NCBI GenBank assembly: GCA_022072165.1
Contig: JAJVIF010000002.1
Coordinates: forward strand, 124,001-188,000
Length of the DNA: 64,000 nt
Reading direction: 5' to 3'
DNA from: a bacterium
GTDB lineage: Bacteria; JAJVIF01
Shown: piece by piece, positions 17,307 to 26,815 of the stretch
Numbering within the stretch: the stretch's first letter is position 1
Layout: each line of letters begins with the position of its first letter
Made by a program: the position numbers and the translations under genes
The notes under the pieces: generated by a model
What the model saw: only the letters and a program-made list of their open reading frames with translations
Told to the model about the DNA's origin: nothing
The model's database searches: none

Positions 17307-17366
17307 CCGCAGGGGGCTCCAGGTCACCGGAGCATGATACGGGGTTTCCGTCGGGTCGCCTGCAGA

Positions 17367-20264
17367 CTAACTGACCGGCACCTGCGGATAGTGGCACGCC
17401 TTGTACTTCTTGCCGGACCCACACCAGCAGGGGTCATTGCGACCGGGGGCGTTGGAGGCCCGATGGGTCTCCCGGACCTCCGGTGATTCTTCCGCGTCAT
17501 CGGCAGCATCATCGGCAGCGACTGGCTGTGTGGGAGTTGGCGCGGACTTCGCCTGCGCCCGGGCGCGATATGACGCTCCACCAGTGAAGACCTGCTGCCG
17601 GACCGGGCTCGCACCGTTGCCGCTCTTGCCGGCCACCGCGCCTGCGCCGGTCGGCCCTCCATCGACCGGACCGCTGACTGTCCGCACCTTGTAGCTCGAC
17701 TGCTGATGCTCGAGGTCCGGGACGCCGGCCTCTGCGGCAATGGGTGCACTCAAGCGCTGCTGGCGCAGTGCCTGAGGCTGCTGCGGCAACTGGAAGTGTG
17801 TGGCGAAGATGGACCGGAGGATGTCCGCGCGCATGGAGTCGCGCATCACCTGGAACTGGACATAGGACTCCCGGGTGTACTCCACCAGGGGATCGCGCTG
17901 GCCGTAGCCCTGCAGGCCGATGCCATCCCGGAGGGAGTCCAGCGCATACAAGTGGCGGATCCAGTGCCGGTCGATCATCCGGAGGGTCCAATACCGCTCG
18001 ATCTGTCGCATGAGATTTTGCGGATGCTCCGGTCCCATGAGGGCGGCGGCTTCTTCGTCGGAGAGCCCTTCGGCTTCTGCCCGGACTGTGGCCGCTTCCA
18101 GGATTTGTGCTTCCTTCGCAGCATAGGCTTCTTTGGCCAGCTGGAGCAGACGGGCTTTGACCTGTGCTCGCTTGGGGAATTCCAGGTCCTTCGCAGTCAG
18201 TTCCTGCGGGATGGGCAGGACCGCCTTCACCGACTCCAGGAGCGTCTCCAGTTCCCATTCGACCGGCTTGGTGCCCTCAATGGCATACCGGTCCATCCGG
18301 GCGTCGATGATGAGCTCGAGCATGTCCTCAATCATGTCGGTGATGACATCGCCCCGGAGAATGCGGTCGCGCTCGTTGTAGATAACGTTGCGCTGCTTCT
18401 CCATGATGTCGTCGTACTTGAGGACGTGCTTGCGAATCTCGAAGTTGTGGGCCTCGACCTTTTTTTGCGCGTTCTCGATAGCTTTGGTGAGCATGGAGTG
18501 CTCGAGGGGGGCTTCATCGCTCATGCCCATGCTGGTCATGAGGCTCTTGACGCGCTCGGATCCGAAGATGCGCATCAGATCATCTTCCAGGCTGATGAAG
18601 AAGCGACTCTCTCCCGGATCGCCCTGTCGTCCGGAACGACCCCGCAACTGGTTGTCGATGCGCCGGGACTCGTGGCGCTCGGAGCCGAGAATCACCAGTC
18701 CCCCCAGGGCCTTCACTTCAGGCGTGAGTTTGATGTCGGTCCCGCGGCCCGCCATGTTGGTCGCAACCGTCACCGCGCCCTTTTCACCGGCGTGCTGGAT
18801 GATCTCGGCTTCCCGCTCGTGGTGCTTGGCGTTCAGCACGTTGTGCGGGACATTCTTTTTGCTCAGCAGTTCTGCGATGAGTTCTGATACCGCCACAGAA
18901 ACTGTTCCGATCAGGACCGGCTGGCCACGCTTGTGACATTCGGCGGTCTCTTCCACGATGGCGCGGTACTTCCCCATCTGGGTGGCGTACACGAGGTCCG
19001 GATGATCCTTGCGGGTCACCGGCACGTTGGTCGGGATTTCCACCACCGAGAGGCCGTAGATCTGAACAAACTCTTCCTCTTCAGTTTTGGCGGTCCCGGT
19101 CATCCCGGCGAGCTTCTGATAGAGGCGGTAGTAGTTCTGGATCGTGATGGTGGCGAGGGTCTGGTTTTCGTTCTTGACCCGGACTTTTTCCTTGGCCTCA
19201 ATCGCCTGATGGAGTCCATCGGAGTACCGTCGGCCGAACATTTTGCGCCCGGTGAACTCGTCGACGATGATGACTTCATCGCCTTCCACCACATACTCCC
19301 GGTCCCGCAGGAAGAGGACATGCGACCGGAGCGCCTGATTGACGTGGTGTAACAGGATGGAGTTCTCGGGGTCGTACATGTGCGGCGAAACCAGGAGTCC
19401 CCGGTTCCGGAGGATGACCTCGACTTTTTCGACCCCCTCCTCCGTGAGCATCACATGCTTCTCTTTTTCGTCCTTCTCGTAGTGGACGCCTTCCGCGAGC
19501 CCCGGAATGATCTCGTTGATCTGCTCATACAGCGCATTGGAGTGCTCACCCGCACCGGAAATGATGAGGGGGGTCCGGGCCTCGTCCACCAGGATGGAGT
19601 CGACCTCGTCGACGATGGCAAACCAGCGTTCCCGCTGGACTCGCTCCCGGGCACTGATGACCATGTTGTCGCGCAGGTAGTCGAAGCCAAACTCGGAGTT
19701 CGTCCCGTAGCAAATATCTTTGAGATAGAGGTCGCGCCGGATCTGACCAAACTGCATGTTTTGCAGCGCACCGACCGTCAGTCCCAGCTTGTCATAGACC
19801 ACACCCATCCATTCGGAGTCGCGCCGGGCCAGGTAATCGTTAACCGTCACGACGTGGACGCCATTGCCCGTGAGCGCGTTGAGCGCCACCGGGAGAGTTG
19901 CGACGAGGGTCTTGCCCTCGCCGGTTTTCATCTCCGCGATGCGTCCCTGATGCAGGACGATGCCGCCGATGAGCTGGACATCGTAGTGGCGCTCCCCGAG
20001 GGTCCGCTCCGCTGCGGTGCGCACCGCCGCGAAGACATCGGGCAGCAGCTCGTCCATCTTGTCCTGGAGCTTTTGCGGGGTGTAGTCGGGGGAGGCTTTG
20101 AGGTCCGCGAAGGCCTGTCGCCAGTTACCTGCCCGTTCGAGGAGCGCGCTGTCAGAAAGGGGCTTGTAGTCCTTTTCCTTCGCGTTGATGGCATCGACCA
20201 GGGCGCGGAACTTGACCAGTTCCCGCTTCGGGTCGCGGAAGATCTTGGCGAAAAGCTCTTTCAT
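17367..20264 (-). CDS. secA: Preprotein translocase motor ATPase SecA
   Basis: This 965-residue protein drives Sec-dependent export at SecYEG. Walker A is MKTGEGKT (112-119). The DEAD region is VDEVDSILVDEARTP, followed by the preprotein-binding domain. The second nucleotide-binding fold contains VATNMAGRGTDIKL and QLRGRSGRQGDPGESRFF. It ends in the SEC-C zinc motif PCWCGSGKKYKACHYPQ. The linker before this motif (about 850-940) is long and Ala/Gly/Pro-rich. Length is near the upper end for the family. GGGGAGG precedes the ATG. Confidence 0.97.
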   Translation of the reverse strand: MKELFAKIFRDPKRELVKFRALVDAINAKEKDYKPLSDSALLERAGNWRQAFADLKASPDYTPQKLQDKMDELLPDVFAAVRTAAERTLGERHYDVQLIGGIVLHQGRIAEMKTGEGKTLVATLPVALNALTGNGVHVVTVNDYLARRDSEWMGVVYDKLGLTVGALQNMQFGQIRRDLYLKDICYGTNSEFGFDYLRDNMVISARERVQRERWFAIVDEVDSILVDEARTPLIISGAGEHSNALYEQINEIIPGLAEGVHYEKDEKEKHVMLTEEGVEKVEVILRNRGLLVSPHMYDPENSILLHHVNQALRSHVLFLRDREYVVEGDEVIIVDEFTGRKMFGRRYSDGLHQAIEAKEKVRVKNENQTLATITIQNYYRLYQKLAGMTGTAKTEEEEFVQIYGLSVVEIPTNVPVTRKDHPDLVYATQMGKYRAIVEETAECHKRGQPVLIGTVSVAVSELIAELLSKKNVPHNVLNAKHHEREAEIIQHAGEKGAVTVATNMAGRGTDIKLTPEVKALGGLVILGSERHESRRIDNQLRGRSGRQGDPGESRFFISLEDDLMRIFGSERVKSLMTSMGMSDEAPLEHSMLTKAIENAQKKVEAHNFEIRKHVLKYDDIMEKQRNVIYNERDRILRGDVITDMIEDMLELIIDARMDRYAIEGTKPVEWELETLLESVKAVLPIPQELTAKDLEFPKRAQVKARLLQLAKEAYAAKEAQILEAATVRAEAEGLSDEEAAALMGPEHPQNLMRQIERYWTLRMIDRHWIRHLYALDSLRDGIGLQGYGQRDPLVEYTRESYVQFQVMRDSMRADILRSIFATHFQLPQQPQALRQQRLSAPIAAEAGVPDLEHQQSSYKVRTVSGPVDGGPTGAGAVAGKSGNGASPVRQQVFTGGASYRARAQAKSAPTPTQPVAADDAADDAEESPEVRETHRASNAPGRNDPCWCGSGKKYKACHYPQVPVS

Positions 20265-20327
20265 GGCGCGTAGCGCCTCCCCACGGTGCGGACGACGTTA
20301 ACCGACTGAGTGTATCAGACCGCTTCC

Positions 20328-20352
20328 GGGCCGCACGGGTTGCGTGCGGCCC
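20328..20352 (-). terminator. GC-rich hairpin after giant lipoprotein gene
   Basis: A perfect 10-bp stem (20328-20337 with 20343-20352), loop of five, lies 2 bases after the stop at 20355. No T-run follows, so termination efficiency is uncertain. Confidence 0.5.
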
Positions 20353-20354
20353 CG

Positions 20355-23201
20355 TTACCAAGAGAGGTCTTTGTCCAGCTGCATGAAGTAGGCGTCGGTC
20401 CGCCCGACAGCGACCAGATTTTTCCGGTTCCCTGGTCCCAGCGTCGGGTCGATATCGATGTTGAGATTCGCCGCCCCGCAAACCAGGAGCGCCCCACCGG
20501 GTCGCTGGTACATGTCGGTCAGGTACCCCCCAGCAAGACCCGCCATCTGCTTCAGGAAGTGCAGTTCGCCCGCTGAGGTATACGACACGATGTATGTGTT
20601 CAGGATCGCCTCTGGCGGCATGGTGGCTTCGCCGGGTCCCGGGTCGTAGTCAATGGCCGAATTGCCGTGGAATCCGGTCATGATGAGGTTGCCGTCGGCA
20701 TTGATCAAAAATGGACCCTCAGGCACGTTGAACGGGTCGGAATTCCGGTGAATAAAGGCCCAGCGATAGTCCCCCCCGCTGTTCACACTGTAAACCCAGG
20801 TGGCCGCCTGACGGAACCCATCGCCCTCGATGATCACTTCCCCCGGACCGGGATCAAAGTCGCCGCCCCCGTCCATGGTCCCTGCCAGGTAAATGTGGCC
20901 GGTACTGTCGACCGCGACCTTGGCGGCATAGCCCGAGCCATCAGTTTCGAGCGGTCCAATCGCCTGGTGAAGCCAGCTGGAGCCTCCCTGGTAGGAGCCA
21001 TCAGCAGCGACTTTGGCATAAAACGGAGCCCCCGCCGAATGACTGCGCTGCAGGTCCTCCCCGGCCGTCGGATCGAGGTCCACCGTGCCGGTGCCATCCG
21101 CGTTCGCCAGCGCCAGTTGCCCGGCAGCCACCACTCCACCTCCCGGCAGACGTGCCAGCGCCAGAATACGGTCGGTGCCATCGGCGGCATCGCCCCAGGT
21201 GCGGACCCAGGCAAATGACCCACTTGAGGTGAGGCGAAGCAGACAGGCATCGGAGTTGTTGCCGCCATTAGCCGAGGTGCGCTCTTCGACTCCGGGTCCG
21301 GGATCAAAGTCGGCGGTCCCCTCAAAGTACCCGCCAAAGAGGAGGGCATCATCCGTGGCGAGTTCCATGGCTGGCCAGTAGCTGTTGTTTTCCCCAGTGA
21401 CCGTTCCCTGTGGCAGCCGATACGCCCAGGCCAGCGTGCCATCGAGGTTGTATTTCGCGATGATCTGCACGTCCTGCCCCGTCCCTAAATCCAGGACCGG
21501 CGCCTGGAGATCGACATCGAAGCTTGGTGAATTCGTCCGGTACAGGACAATGAAACTGCCGCTGCTGTCATACCGCATTTCGTCGCACCAGTCGTTGCCA
21601 GTCCCGCCGACAGTAAACGCGCCCAGGTAGTCTCCGGTGGGATCAAAGCGGCTGAAGGCGATGTCCCATCCCCCGCGATGCGTGGTCTGAACATGGAAAT
21701 CGCCAGGCACCGCGTCAAATGCAACATGGTTGTACTGGCTCGCGACAGTGATGAATCCGGACGGCTCCACGGCAATCTGTCGCGCGACCTCGTCCCTGAT
21801 GTCGCCCCAGCTCATCGCCCAGCCCGTGGCGTCATATGCAGTCGTGACCCGGATGGGGACGACGGTCTGCGGCTCCAGACGTCGGGTGGCATCGGCAACC
21901 AGGGTCTCCGCGTCAACGCCGAAGTGATAGCTCCCCCGATCGACCGCTGAGAACTCCGGGTCAGTCACGATAATCAGCCCTTCCACAACGCCTGGCACCC
22001 GGATCTGATTTTGATCCACCAGGTTGGTCCGGTAGATAAGCCAGTCTGCTCCCTTTCCCGAGCCACTGATATAGGGCACATCCTGGAGTCCCGAATAGAG
22101 GGGTTCCAGCAAGAACTGAACGGTCGGCAATCCGGGTGCACCCGGCTGGACTTTTGAGACATCGGGTTCATCCGAGAGATTTGCATCAGACGAAGCGGTC
22201 GCCTGGGCATCCCAGTCCCGGACAAAAATGGCCATCACCGTTGGCTGATCAGTATCCGGACGGAGCTGCCAGTCGCCTCGCGTCAGGACCTGCGAGACAT
22301 CGAGGGCCGCATAGGGGAGCCGGTAGGCAAACTCCATGACATCTGGTGGGTCGAGGGGGAAACGTCGCGAAGGACCACCCTGACCCCGTGGGTCGGTGTA
22401 CTGGATCACCACTGCCAGCCGGATCTGCCAGCCTGTCGCATCCAGCGCAGCACGGCGCAGGACAAATCGGGGGAGGGAGGCCTGCCCGCCATGCAGGTAG
22501 TCATACCCGGTCCAGCCGTTGCCTTGGGGGCCGGCATTGGCCTGCTGCCAGCCACCGATAGCGGGGTCATAGTTTCCCGTCCCCTGCCCGCCATTCGAAA
22601 TGCCCTCGCGGTTGTTGATGGCTTCATCGACCAGCAGAACATAGGGATAGTGCGTCGCATTTAGTCCGGTGGAGTCCCGCAGGAGATCACCGGGCGACGC
22701 CCAGCCATGCGGTGCTCTGACGAGCGAGCGATCCAGCACGATCCCGGAACCTACGGGCTGGGCCTGTTGATCGCTCAGGATGAAGAGTCGGCCCGTATAC
22801 CCCAGGTCCGCACGATTCTTCGCCGTGATGCCAGCGGTGAAGTCCGGGGCCGGGAAAGGATGCCGGTGTCGCATCGTCACCACAACATCTTCGAAGCCGT
22901 CGAGGCGGATGCCGGCGACCTGCAGCGTGTCTGGCGTGAGGAACTTTTCGATGTCCAGGTCGAAACGCAGGGCCTGGGGTGGCTGCGCCACCACACTCCT
23001 GACAGGGACCACCTGTCCGGCCAGGGTCAGAGGGTCGATGTAGAGGTCGAAAAGTGCCACAGTCGGTGGGAGAGCGATGCTTGCAGCCAGCTCGGGGCTC
23101 AACCCAGCGGACTCAAGATGGTCAACGCCTTCGCTGCGGCTGCATGCTGTTGTGCACGCCATCAGTGAGACGAAAGTCAAGGCAACCATCGCACGAAGCA
23201 T
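20355..23201 (-). CDS. Giant lipoprotein: shared surface module plus DFDPGPG repeats
   Basis: This 948-residue protein starts at ATG 23201 (MLRAMVALTFVSLMACTTAC), with GGGAG upstream. The signal peptide carries a lipobox Cys. Residues about 45-430 form a module shared with the lipoprotein at 36167-38530 (landmarks HPFPAP, NRADLGYTG, FPYVLLVDEAINN, GISNGG, GWTGYDYLHGGQ, VRDWDAQAT). Residues about 520-948 hold about six repeats of SBBP type, each with D-(F/Y/V/L/I)-DP-x-x-G, a Ser/Thr strand and a closing FAWVRTWG-like strand, which probably make a beta-propeller. It is a surface or secreted protein of unknown ligand. Confidence 0.8.
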   Translation of the reverse strand: MLRAMVALTFVSLMACTTACSRSEGVDHLESAGLSPELAASIALPPTVALFDLYIDPLTLAGQVVPVRSVVAQPPQALRFDLDIEKFLTPDTLQVAGIRLDGFEDVVVTMRHRHPFPAPDFTAGITAKNRADLGYTGRLFILSDQQAQPVGSGIVLDRSLVRAPHGWASPGDLLRDSTGLNATHYPYVLLVDEAINNREGISNGGQGTGNYDPAIGGWQQANAGPQGNGWTGYDYLHGGQASLPRFVLRRAALDATGWQIRLAVVIQYTDPRGQGGPSRRFPLDPPDVMEFAYRLPYAALDVSQVLTRGDWQLRPDTDQPTVMAIFVRDWDAQATASSDANLSDEPDVSKVQPGAPGLPTVQFLLEPLYSGLQDVPYISGSGKGADWLIYRTNLVDQNQIRVPGVVEGLIIVTDPEFSAVDRGSYHFGVDAETLVADATRRLEPQTVVPIRVTTAYDATGWAMSWGDIRDEVARQIAVEPSGFITVASQYNHVAFDAVPGDFHVQTTHRGGWDIAFSRFDPTGDYLGAFTVGGTGNDWCDEMRYDSSGSFIVLYRTNSPSFDVDLQAPVLDLGTGQDVQIIAKYNLDGTLAWAYRLPQGTVTGENNSYWPAMELATDDALLFGGYFEGTADFDPGPGVEERTSANGGNNSDACLLRLTSSGSFAWVRTWGDAADGTDRILALARLPGGGVVAAGQLALANADGTGTVDLDPTAGEDLQRSHSAGAPFYAKVAADGSYQGGSSWLHQAIGPLETDGSGYAAKVAVDSTGHIYLAGTMDGGGDFDPGPGEVIIEGDGFRQAATWVYSVNSGGDYRWAFIHRNSDPFNVPEGPFLINADGNLIMTGFHGNSAIDYDPGPGEATMPPEAILNTYIVSYTSAGELHFLKQMAGLAGGYLTDMYQRPGGALLVCGAANLNIDIDPTLGPGNRKNLVAVGRTDAYFMQLDKDLSW

Positions 23202-23320
23202 GCTGGCGATCTCCCGGTGCGGTACTGGAATCTGAGACAAATCAAAGTACTGACCCAGCCGGTCAGAATCAAGTAGCACGACGACAACTTTCCTCGGAAG
23301 ACTTCATTTGTGTAAGCACT

Positions 23321-23356
23321 AAAACAAATCGCCTCTGGCCAAACAACCAGAGGCGA
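23321..23356 (-). terminator. Intrinsic terminator of the rpsP-rplS operon
   Basis: A perfect 10-bp stem (23329-23338 with 23347-23356), 8-base loop, is followed on the minus strand by TTTGTTTT. It lies 27 bases after the rplS stop. Confidence 0.92.
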
Positions 23357-23383
23357 CAGTCTGCTCTTGAACAGCCGCGGGGA

Positions 23384-24034
23384 CTAATCCCGACGTTCGC
23401 GGATGCGGGCGGCCTTCCCGCGGAGCTTCCGCAGGTAGTAGATCTTCGCGCGCCGGACCACACCGCGGCGGACCAGCTCGACCTTGTCGAGGCGTCGCGA
23501 ATGCAGATAGAAGGTCCGCTCGACCCCGACATTCGCGGCGGAAATCTTCCGCACGGTGAAGGTCTCCCGCACCCCGCCATGCTTGCGTGAGATGCAGACC
23601 CCTTCGAACGCCTGAATACGCTCTTTTTCACCTTCGCGAATCTTCACGCTGACTTTGACAGTATCTCCGGGTCGAAAGACCGGGATGTCGCTGCGCAGCA
23701 TTTTCTCTTCGAAGAGCCGGACCAGATTCAGCTTCGGGGGCTTCGGCTCGCCCTTCGACTTGCCGCGTCCGCGGCGTCGGCGACGTCCGCCTTCTTTGTC
23801 TGCTGCCGGTGCTGTCGCGACCGGAGCCGGCGCGGCCTCCGGCTCTGCCGGTACTTCAGCCGCCACTTCTTCAGCGGGAGCGGCAGCCTCGGTCACCGCT
23901 TCCTCAGCGGGATCTGAGGCTTCGGGAGCCGCCTCTTCAGCGGGAGCTGCCGCTTCGGCAGGCGCAGCAGCCTCTTCGGCAGGTGCGGAATCAGACGGCT
24001 CCGTGGTGCCGTCCTGCATAGTTTCGTCGGTCAT
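23384..24034 (-). CDS. rplS: Ribosomal protein L19 with long acidic N-terminal extension
   Basis: The last 110 residues are a normal L19 ([59 protein letters not shown]), which sits at the 30S-50S interface. In front is about 105 extra residues: an Ala/Glu/Pro-rich acidic stretch (about 12-85) ending in a basic patch [14 protein letters not shown]. Normal L19 is about 115 residues. The start at ATG 24034 has AAGGGG upstream; an upstream ATG at 24064 is also possible. The extension is in frame with no stop. It is the last gene of the operon. Confidence 0.93.
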   Translation of the reverse strand: MTDETMQDGTTEPSDSAPAEEAAAPAEAAAPAEEAAPEASDPAEEAVTEAAAPAEEVAAEVPAEPEAAPAPVATAPAADKEGGRRRRRGRGKSKGEPKPPKLNLVRLFEEKMLRSDIPVFRPGDTVKVSVKIREGEKERIQAFEGVCISRKHGGVRETFTVRKISAANVGVERTFYLHSRRLDKVELVRRGVVRRAKIYYLRKLRGKAARIRERRD

Positions 24035-24163
24035 TGCTGGTACCCCTTGGGTCAGCCCGGACACAGGTCAGGCCTGGCGGTCCGCGTCGTTACCGGTCAG
24101 AGGCCGGCGCACGCCAGGGCGGGGTGGCGTGACGGCAGGCTCACCGGAAGAGCCTGGCAGTGT

Positions 24164-24970
24164 TCAGGAACGCGCTCTGCGGGACTTCCGGGGCGTCGGC
24201 AAAATCGCGGACTCCGCGACTGCGATCCCCTGGTCCCGTAACCACTCCGCTTCCCGTGCAGTGACCTGCAGGGTGGCGAAGAGGTCCGGCCGCTGGCGCG
24301 CGGTTTTTAGGAGCGCCTGCTCCCGACGCCACTGGGCGATCTGCCCATGGTGTCCGGAGAGGAGCACCTCCGGCACTGCCAGACCGCGATAGTCCGCGGG
24401 TCTGGAGTAAACCGGATAGTCAAGAAGGCCGTCCTGAAACGACTCTTCCCGGAGAGACTCGGGGTTTCCGAGGACCTCCGGCAATAGTCGTACGACCGCA
24501 TCCAGGACCACCAGTGCGGCGGATTCGCCGCCCGTGAGGACATAATCCCCGATGGAGACCTCTTCGATAGGGAAGAGGTCGAGGAGTCGCTCATCGACTC
24601 CTTCGTAGTGCCCGCAGATCAGCACGAGCTGTCGACAGCGGGCGAAGGCTTCCGCCTGGGCTTGCCTAAACGGCTGGCCACTGGCCGAGAGCAGGATGAT
24701 TTTGCGATCCGGCGTCCGACGCTTCGGGAACGCCCGGCACCCCAGCTTTTCCAGACTCTTCGCCACTGGATCCAGCAGCATCACCATCCCCGGTCCGCCA
24801 CCGTAAGGCGCATCATCGGCCTGACGATGAATCCCGGGAGGTGCCTGTTCCCGAATGTCGTGAACCCCGACCCGCCACGCTTGCTGATCGGACGCTCGTC
24901 GGAAGAAGCTGGTAGCGAGGGGGGAGTTGAAGAAGTCCGGGAAGAGGGTAAGGATATCGACCTGGAGCAT
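24164..24970 (-). CDS. trmD: tRNA (guanine37-N1)-methyltransferase TrmD
   Basis: This 268-residue SPOUT-family enzyme makes m1G37 in tRNAs and so prevents frameshifting. Knot and SAM-binding elements are clear: VDILTLFPDFFNSPL, APYGGGPGMVM, LICGHYEGVDERLLDLF, then SIGDYVLTGGESAALVV and the C-terminal PVYSRPADYRGLAVPEVLLS with GHHGQIAQWR. Slightly longer than average at the C-terminus. It begins 3 bases after rimM ends. Confidence 0.97.
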   Translation of the reverse strand: MLQVDILTLFPDFFNSPLATSFFRRASDQQAWRVGVHDIREQAPPGIHRQADDAPYGGGPGMVMLLDPVAKSLEKLGCRAFPKRRTPDRKIILLSASGQPFRQAQAEAFARCRQLVLICGHYEGVDERLLDLFPIEEVSIGDYVLTGGESAALVVLDAVVRLLPEVLGNPESLREESFQDGLLDYPVYSRPADYRGLAVPEVLLSGHHGQIAQWRREQALLKTARQRPDLFATLQVTAREAEWLRDQGIAVAESAILPTPRKSRRARS

Positions 24971-24973
24971 GGC

Positions 24974-25492
24974 TTAGTCCAGCAGCCCCGGCAGCGGCGT
25001 AATCCGCATCGTGCGGGCGGTCAAATCGACGTCACCAATGACTTCCCTTGTGGCGGGGATGTAGTAGTTCCGCCCGGTCCCCTGAACTTCGTAGACATCA
25101 TTCGCACCGGTCTCGATGACTTCCCGCAGGGTCCCCAGGATGGTGTCATCGGGCAGTAGCACCAGCAGGCCGATGAGATCACTGACGTAGAACTCATCCG
25201 GCCCCAGAGGCTGACGCTCGCTCTTGGGTATGTGAAGGTTCCGTCGGAGCAACGGCTCAGCCTGCTCCGGGGAGTCGATGCCGGTGAAGGTCACCAGCGC
25301 GACTCCTTTGTGAATCCGGACCCGCTCGATGGTCCGGGGCTCCAGGGCCCCCGTCAGCTGCTCGATCCAGACATGCCGGATGGGAAGAAAGCGCTCCGGG
25401 GAGTCAGAGAAGACCTGGACTTTACATTCGCCTTTGATGCCAAAGACCCCTGTGGTCCGGCCGATCACGATGGTTTCCGGAAGGGCCGCCAT
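24974..25492 (-). CDS. rimM: 16S rRNA processing protein RimM
   Basis: This 172-residue 30S maturation factor has the N-terminal RimM barrel (IVIGRTTGVFGIKGECKVQ) and a C-terminal PRC barrel (DEFYVSDLIGLLVLL, then DVYEVQGTGRNYYIPATREV). Its ATG overlaps the khpA stop by one base (TGATG on the minus strand), and it lies 3 bases before trmD. Confidence 0.95.
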   Translation of the reverse strand: MAALPETIVIGRTTGVFGIKGECKVQVFSDSPERFLPIRHVWIEQLTGALEPRTIERVRIHKGVALVTFTGIDSPEQAEPLLRRNLHIPKSERQPLGPDEFYVSDLIGLLVLLPDDTILGTLREVIETGANDVYEVQGTGRNYYIPATREVIGDVDLTARTMRITPLPGLLD

Positions 25493-25785
25493 CAGGGTCG
25501 ACGGCGGGGGCCTCCCCGCCCGGGCCCCCCGAAGCGGGGCCGCGGCTCTTCGCCGGGAACGTTTAGATTCAGGAAGACTTTAGCCTGATCCCGGGTGCCA
25601 GCGGCCTTAGCGATGGTCCGCAGGGCGTTGATCACCCGCCCCTGCTTCCCGATGATCCTGGCGGTGTCGTTGGCGTGAACCTGCAACTCGATGATGGTCC
25701 CCCGGGGCGAGCGGCGAGTCTGAATCGCCACGTCATCGGGAAACTCCACGAGCTCGGTAATGATGGCGCGCAACAGGGTTTCCAT
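25492..25785 (-). CDS. khpA: KH-domain RNA-binding protein KhpA
   Basis: This 97-residue protein is a single KH domain with the GxxG loop in IIGKQGRVINALRTIAKA, followed by a Gly/Arg/Pro-rich tail (FGGPGRGGPRRRP). KhpA (YlqC) binds RNA and often lies between rpsP and rimM, as here. The Arg/Gly tail is longer than in the best-known members. Translation is coupled to rimM. Confidence 0.93.
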   Translation of the reverse strand: METLLRAIITELVEFPDDVAIQTRRSPRGTIIELQVHANDTARIIGKQGRVINALRTIAKAAGTRDQAKVFLNLNVPGEEPRPRFGGPGRGGPRRRP

Positions 25786-25871
25786 GGGATGCAGGTCATC
25801 CTTGTCCAGAGATCAGACCGTGTCTGTAACCAGGACTGGCCATCGCTGCTGCCCCATCGGGGGCAGGCAAG

Positions 25872-26117
25872 TTACGCCGGGGTCCGGAGCTTTTTGATCA
25901 GCCGCTCGACCGTCTCGGTCGGCTTCGCACCTTTGCTCATCCAGCTGTCCACCGCTTCCAGATCAATGCTGAGCGGCTTATCGGCCCGATACGGCGTGTA
26001 GTGACCGACCTCGGCGATGGGGCGACCATCCCGGGTCTGGGACGACTCCATGATCACGACCCGATAACTGGGCTGCTTCTTCATACCGACGCGCTTCAGA
26101 CGAATGCGCAGAGCCAC
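25872..26117 (-). CDS. rpsP: 30S ribosomal protein S16
   Basis: This 81-residue ribosomal protein starts with VALRIRLKRVGMKKQPSYR at GTG 26117, preceded by GAGGAG, and keeps the family body (RDGRPIAEVGHYTPYRADK). Length is normal. It is the first gene of a classic rpsP-khpA-rimM-trmD-rplS operon running leftward. Confidence 0.97.
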   Translation of the reverse strand: MALRIRLKRVGMKKQPSYRVVIMESSQTRDGRPIAEVGHYTPYRADKPLSIDLEAVDSWMSKGAKPTETVERLIKKLRTPA

Positions 26118-26183
26118 AGGCCTGCTCCTCTTGCCTCCCCGACCACCGGGCAGGGGGGGACGTTCCCTTGGCGGGCAACAAAG

Positions 26184-26204
26184 GCTCGCCCAGTCCGGGC
26201 GAGC
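26184..26204 (-). promoter_or_regulatory. Hairpin in the rpsP leader
   Basis: A perfect 8-bp stem (26184-26191 with 26197-26204) with 5-base loop lies 67-87 bases upstream of the rpsP GTG. On the minus strand it is followed by CTTTGTT. It could be a leader attenuator for the ribosomal-protein operon, or the end of an unseen upstream transcript. The interval 26118-26319 must also hold the divergent promoters for rpsP and the Nudix gene. Confidence 0.35.
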
Positions 26205-26319
26205 GAGAGTTGAGAGATTATCAGCTTTTGGGCCTCTATGCCAGTCCCAGTGTCAGATTTCCCACGCCCCGCTCCTCCCAGTACACTACTCCCCAGTCCC
26301 TGCGCCTGGGAGCCCCGTT

Positions 26320-26763
26320 ATGGAGCCCGATTCCCCCCGCATCGTTGTCGCCTGCGGCATCATCACCGATGGGTCGCGCCTGCTAATTGCTCGTCGCGGG
26401 GCCGATGTCAGCTTTCCTGGCTGCTGGGAGTTCCCGGGCGGGAAGCCGGAGCCAGGGGAAACCCTGGAAGAAGCCCTGATCCGGGAGTGTGCGGAAGAGG
26501 TCGCCCTGGAAGTTGAAGTTCTTCGACAGGTGGCGCGTGTCAATTTTCCGCACAATGTGGGACATCTGACGCTCGAAGTCTTTCTCTGTCGGGTGGACCC
26601 GGCTCAGGAACCGCAATGCCTGGAGGTGGCGGAGGTCCGCTGGATTTTCCCCCATGAACTGCCACAGTTCGAATTCCCACCAGCGAATACTCGTCTGGTA
26701 GTCCAGCTGGCTGCCCTCGACTGGCGCGACTGGGTCGAGCGGGGCTCGCAACTCTGGATCTGA
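26320..26763 (+). CDS. Nudix hydrolase (MutT/NudG-like)
   Basis: This 147-residue enzyme carries a Nudix box at 41-63, GKPEPGETLEEALIRECAEE, then VAL. The usual Gly near the end of the box is Ala. The order RRGADVSFPGCWEFPGGKPE matches the MutT/CTP-pyrophosphohydrolase subgroup, which hydrolyses oxidised or modified nucleoside triphosphates. I start at ATG 26320 because the upstream part of the longer frame (from 26104) overlaps the rpsP leader and looks non-coding. Confidence 0.9.
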   Translation: MEPDSPRIVVACGIITDGSRLLIARRGADVSFPGCWEFPGGKPEPGETLEEALIRECAEEVALEVEVLRQVARVNFPHNVGHLTLEVFLCRVDPAQEPQCLEVAEVRWIFPHELPQFEFPPANTRLVVQLAALDWRDWVERGSQLWI

Positions 26764-26815
26764 CTCCGAAGGGGCAGGCATCGGTAGTGCTTCGGGTGAC
26801 CGTATCATCCGGCTG

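Noticed and set aside
17706-18887. 393-codon plus-strand frame opposite secA
   Set aside because: Shadow of SecA.
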